DNA of 7,000 nt. Source: Nitrospira sp. GTDB taxonomy: Bacteria > Nitrospirota > Thermodesulfovibrionia > Thermodesulfovibrionales > SM23-35. The translations under genes and the position numbers were made by a program. The stretch covers positions 1 to 7,000 of the forward strand of contig VGWY01000138.1 of assembly GCA_016873575.1 (NCBI GenBank). Direction: 5' to 3'. The notes below the pieces were generated by a model, which had not been told where the DNA came from, did no database searches, and saw only the letters and a list, made by a program, of their open reading frames with translations. Shown in pieces: positions 4,989 to 7,000 of the stretch; positions within the stretch are counted from its first letter, which is position 1, and every line of letters begins with the position of its first letter.

Positions 4989-6539
4989 ATGTCATTAGGT
5001 AACGGCATAGAAAACAAACTTTGGGAAGTTGCAGACCAGTTACGGGCAAATTCCAGGCTGAAATCCTCAGAATATTCATTTCCTGTCCTCGGACTCATTT
5101 TCCTCCGATATGCTGACCATAAGTTTACTCACGCTGAAAAAGAAATCAAAAGGCAAGTATCAGGAGGCCGTAGAGGCATATCCAAGACAGATTTTCAGGC
5201 TAAAGGGGTTATGTATCTTCCCGACAATGCCCGATTCTCATATCTATTGAATCTTCCTGAGAGTGAAAACATTGGCAAAGCTATAAATGAAGCAATGAAG
5301 TCTATTGAATCTGAAAATGAAGAACTAAAAGATGTGCTTCCGAAATCTTATAACCGTCTGGAGAATGATGTTTTGATAGCCCTGCTTAAATTATTCTCAA
5401 GCATACAGATGGATATTGAGGGAGATGTTTTCGGAAAGATTTATGAATACTTCCTTGGCAAGTTTGCCATGTCTGAGGGTCAGAGAGGAGGGGAGTTCTT
5501 TACTCCTACATCCATAGTCAAGCTTATTGTTGATGTCATAGAGCCATTTCACGGGAGGATTTATGACCCTGCCTGTGGTTCCGGAGGCATGTTTGTTCAG
5601 AGTGCCAAATTTGTCGAGAGGCATAAGAAAAGACCAAGTTCAGAGATAATGGTCTATGGTCAGGAAAAAGTGGCTGAAACAGTAAGGCTTTGCAAGATGA
5701 ACCTTGCCGTGCATGGTCTGTCAGGGGATATAAGACAGGGCAATTCTTATTACGAGGATATTCACAATTCATTCGGCAAATTCGACTTTGTCATGGCTAA
5801 TCCTCCCTTCAATGTTAATGGTGTAGATAAGGAGAAGATAAAAGACGATAAGCGGTTTTCATACGGTATCCCTAAGCCTGACAATGGCAATTACCTTTGG
5901 ATAGAAATATTCCTGAGTGCTCTCAATGGAAATGGAAGGGCCGGCTTTGTCATGGCAAATTCAGCAAGCGATGCAAGGCAGTCAGAGCTTGAGATACGGC
6001 AGAAGATAATAGATAACAATGTCGTTGATGTGATGATATCCATAGGCTCGAACTTCTTTTATACCGTCACGCTCCCCTGTACCCTTTGGTTCTTCGATAA
6101 GGGAAAGAAAAAGACAGACCGTAAAGATAAGATGCTGTTCATAGATGCTCGGCATATCTATAACCAGATAGACCGTGCTCATAGGGACTTTCTACCTGAA
6201 CAGATTGAGTTTATCTCGAACATAGTTAGACTTTATAGAGGAGAACCTATCGAGACAGACAATGGAAGTGCTGAGCTGATGAAGGAACACTTCCCTAAAG
6301 GCAAGTATCAGGATATTGCAGGGCTTTGTAAGGTTACTTCGATAGATCAAATAAAAAAGCATGGATATTCGTTGAACCCAGGGCGGTATGTTGGAGTTGC
6401 TGACGGACCACCTCCAGAGTTTGATTTCTATGAGAGGCTTGAAGAACTGAATGAGGAACTAAAACAGTTTAATGTTGAAGCAAGAGAGCTTGAAAAGAGA
6501 ATAACTGAGAATGTTGAAAAAATTATTGGGGCTACATAG
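4989..6539 (+). CDS. hsdM: Type I restriction-modification methyltransferase subunit HsdM
   Basis: This 516-residue protein is a complete HsdM, close in length to characterised type I M subunits (about 500-530). It transfers methyl from S-adenosylmethionine to N6 of adenine within the target named by HsdS, and also forms part of the restriction complex with HsdR. The N-terminal helical domain (from LWEVADQLR through FLRYADHKF) is typical. QRGGEFFTP (165-173) opens the catalytic domain. The SAM-binding motif I is DPACGSGG (193-200) and the catalytic NPPF is at 271-274, the order of gamma-class adenine methyltransferases. The C-terminal end is a charged, coiled-coil-prone helix (YERLEELNEELKQFNVEAREL) of the kind that contacts HsdS. 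The ATG is preceded by GAGGG four bases upstream. hsdS begins two bases after the stop, so the two are an operon. No defect is seen. Confidence 0.96.
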   Translation: MSLGNGIENKLWEVADQLRANSRLKSSEYSFPVLGLIFLRYADHKFTHAEKEIKRQVSGGRRGISKTDFQAKGVMYLPDNARFSYLLNLPESENIGKAINEAMKSIESENEELKDVLPKSYNRLENDVLIALLKLFSSIQMDIEGDVFGKIYEYFLGKFAMSEGQRGGEFFTPTSIVKLIVDVIEPFHGRIYDPACGSGGMFVQSAKFVERHKKRPSSEIMVYGQEKVAETVRLCKMNLAVHGLSGDIRQGNSYYEDIHNSFGKFDFVMANPPFNVNGVDKEKIKDDKRFSYGIPKPDNGNYLWIEIFLSALNGNGRAGFVMANSASDARQSELEIRQKIIDNNVVDVMISIGSNFFYTVTLPCTLWFFDKGKKKTDRKDKMLFIDARHIYNQIDRAHRDFLPEQIEFISNIVRLYRGEPIETDNGSAELMKEHFPKGKYQDIAGLCKVTSIDQIKKHGYSLNPGRYVGVADGPPPEFDFYERLEELNEELKQFNVEARELEKRITENVEKIIGAT

Positions 6540-6541
6540 CT

Positions 6542-7000
6542 GTGCCGCTCAGTAAGCAAGAGTTCAAAGATTTTGTGACTCTTCAGAGAGGATTCGATTT
6601 GCCCAAGAATTCAATGCTTGATGGACCTTATCCAGTTGTAGGGTCAACATCAGTCATTGGATATCACTGTGAATACAAAGTAGAAGGTCCTGGTGTAGTT
6701 ACTGGCAGAAGCGGTTCTTTAGGAGAAGTTCAGTATATTGAGGGGAATTTTTGGGCACACAATACAGTCTTATGGGTTAAGGATTTCAAGGGAAACTATC
6801 AAAGATATGTGTATTACCTTTTGAAAACCCTTGACTTAAAGAGGTTCAATTCAGGGGTAGGTGTTCCAACACTCAATCGCAATGACTTAGATAAATTAGA
6901 AATTGGAGTGCATGATTTCCGTTCCCAACAAGTAATCGCTTCCATTCTTTCCGCTTATGATGACCTGATTGAGAACAACTTGAAGCGGATTAAGATTCTT
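6542..7000 (+). CDS. hsdS: Type I restriction-modification specificity subunit HsdS (N-terminal part)
   Basis: An open frame of 153 codons runs off the window. It encodes the first target recognition domain and the start of the central conserved helix of HsdS, which chooses the DNA sequence that HsdM methylates and HsdR restricts. Visible signatures are TLQRGFDLP (13-21), PYPVVGS (29-35), GPGVVTGRSGSLG, FWAHNTVLWVKDFKGN, FNSGVGVPTLNR (about 102-113) and the helical dimerisation segment QQVIASILSAYDDLIENNLKRIKIL (129-153). The start is GTG at 6542, two bases after the hsdM stop. The next in-frame Met is residue 25, inside the conserved domain, so GTG is the only sensible choice. Shine-Dalgarno support is weak (GGGG about 11 bases upstream), fitting translational coupling to hsdM. 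The recognised half-site cannot be read from the sequence, and the second target domain lies outside the window. Confidence 0.93.
   Translation, partial: MPLSKQEFKDFVTLQRGFDLPKNSMLDGPYPVVGSTSVIGYHCEYKVEGPGVVTGRSGSLGEVQYIEGNFWAHNTVLWVKDFKGNYQRYVYYLLKTLDLKRFNSGVGVPTLNRNDLDKLEIGVHDFRSQQVIASILSAYDDLIENNLKRIKIL

Noticed and set aside
5397..6182. Three minus-strand open frames inside hsdM
   Set aside because: All are antisense to conserved HsdM motifs and show no recognisable protein features.
1..7000. CRISPR array, tRNA, rRNA or intact insertion sequence
   Set aside because: I saw no regularly spaced direct repeats, cloverleaf-like sequence, rRNA-like stretches or transposase motifs on either strand.

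Overview
The window reads as an ordinary bacterial chromosome segment with moderate, somewhat AT-leaning composition. A heptose-phosphate kinase for LPS implies a Gram-negative envelope. The thioredoxin-reductase-like flavoprotein without NADPH signatures and the cysteine-rich PP-loop enzyme would suit an anaerobe, for example a Nitrospirota or former deltaproteobacterial lineage. That placement is an inference from protein character, not a computed taxonomy.

Left end (1-274): the last four codons of a possible upstream gene (GGMY-stop, as in many GroEL tails), a strong intrinsic terminator (54-83), a perfect 9-bp palindrome overlapping a candidate extended -10 promoter (141-168), and a composite palindromic repeat (174-245) ending just before the ribosome binding site of the next gene.

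Housekeeping block (275-4137): a TrxB-family flavoprotein (+) converges tail to tail with a DUF72/YecE-family gene (-). Divergent from that gene lie a stand-alone heptose-7-phosphate kinase (RfaE1/HldA) and, 22 bp downstream and probably co-transcribed, a ThiI/MnmA-like PP-loop tRNA sulfurtransferase candidate. A 12-bp inverted repeat spans the end of the kinase gene.

Defence-type block (4171-7000): on the minus strand there is a MntA-type nucleotidyltransferase antitoxin gene, followed by what is left of its partner HepT. This hepT lacks its N-terminal half and carries a one-base frameshift just before the RX4HXY motif, and it is too short and broken to appear as an intact ORF. On the plus strand a type I restriction-modification locus begins: complete hsdM, then hsdS two bases downstream, which starts with GTG and runs off the window edge. 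hsdR is not visible.

I found no CRISPR array, tRNA, rRNA or intact insertion sequence. I see no convincing wholly new system. The points most worth a second look are the redox flavoprotein with degenerate pyridine-nucleotide motifs, the broken HepT-MntA pair beside the restriction locus, and the palindromes around the first gene.
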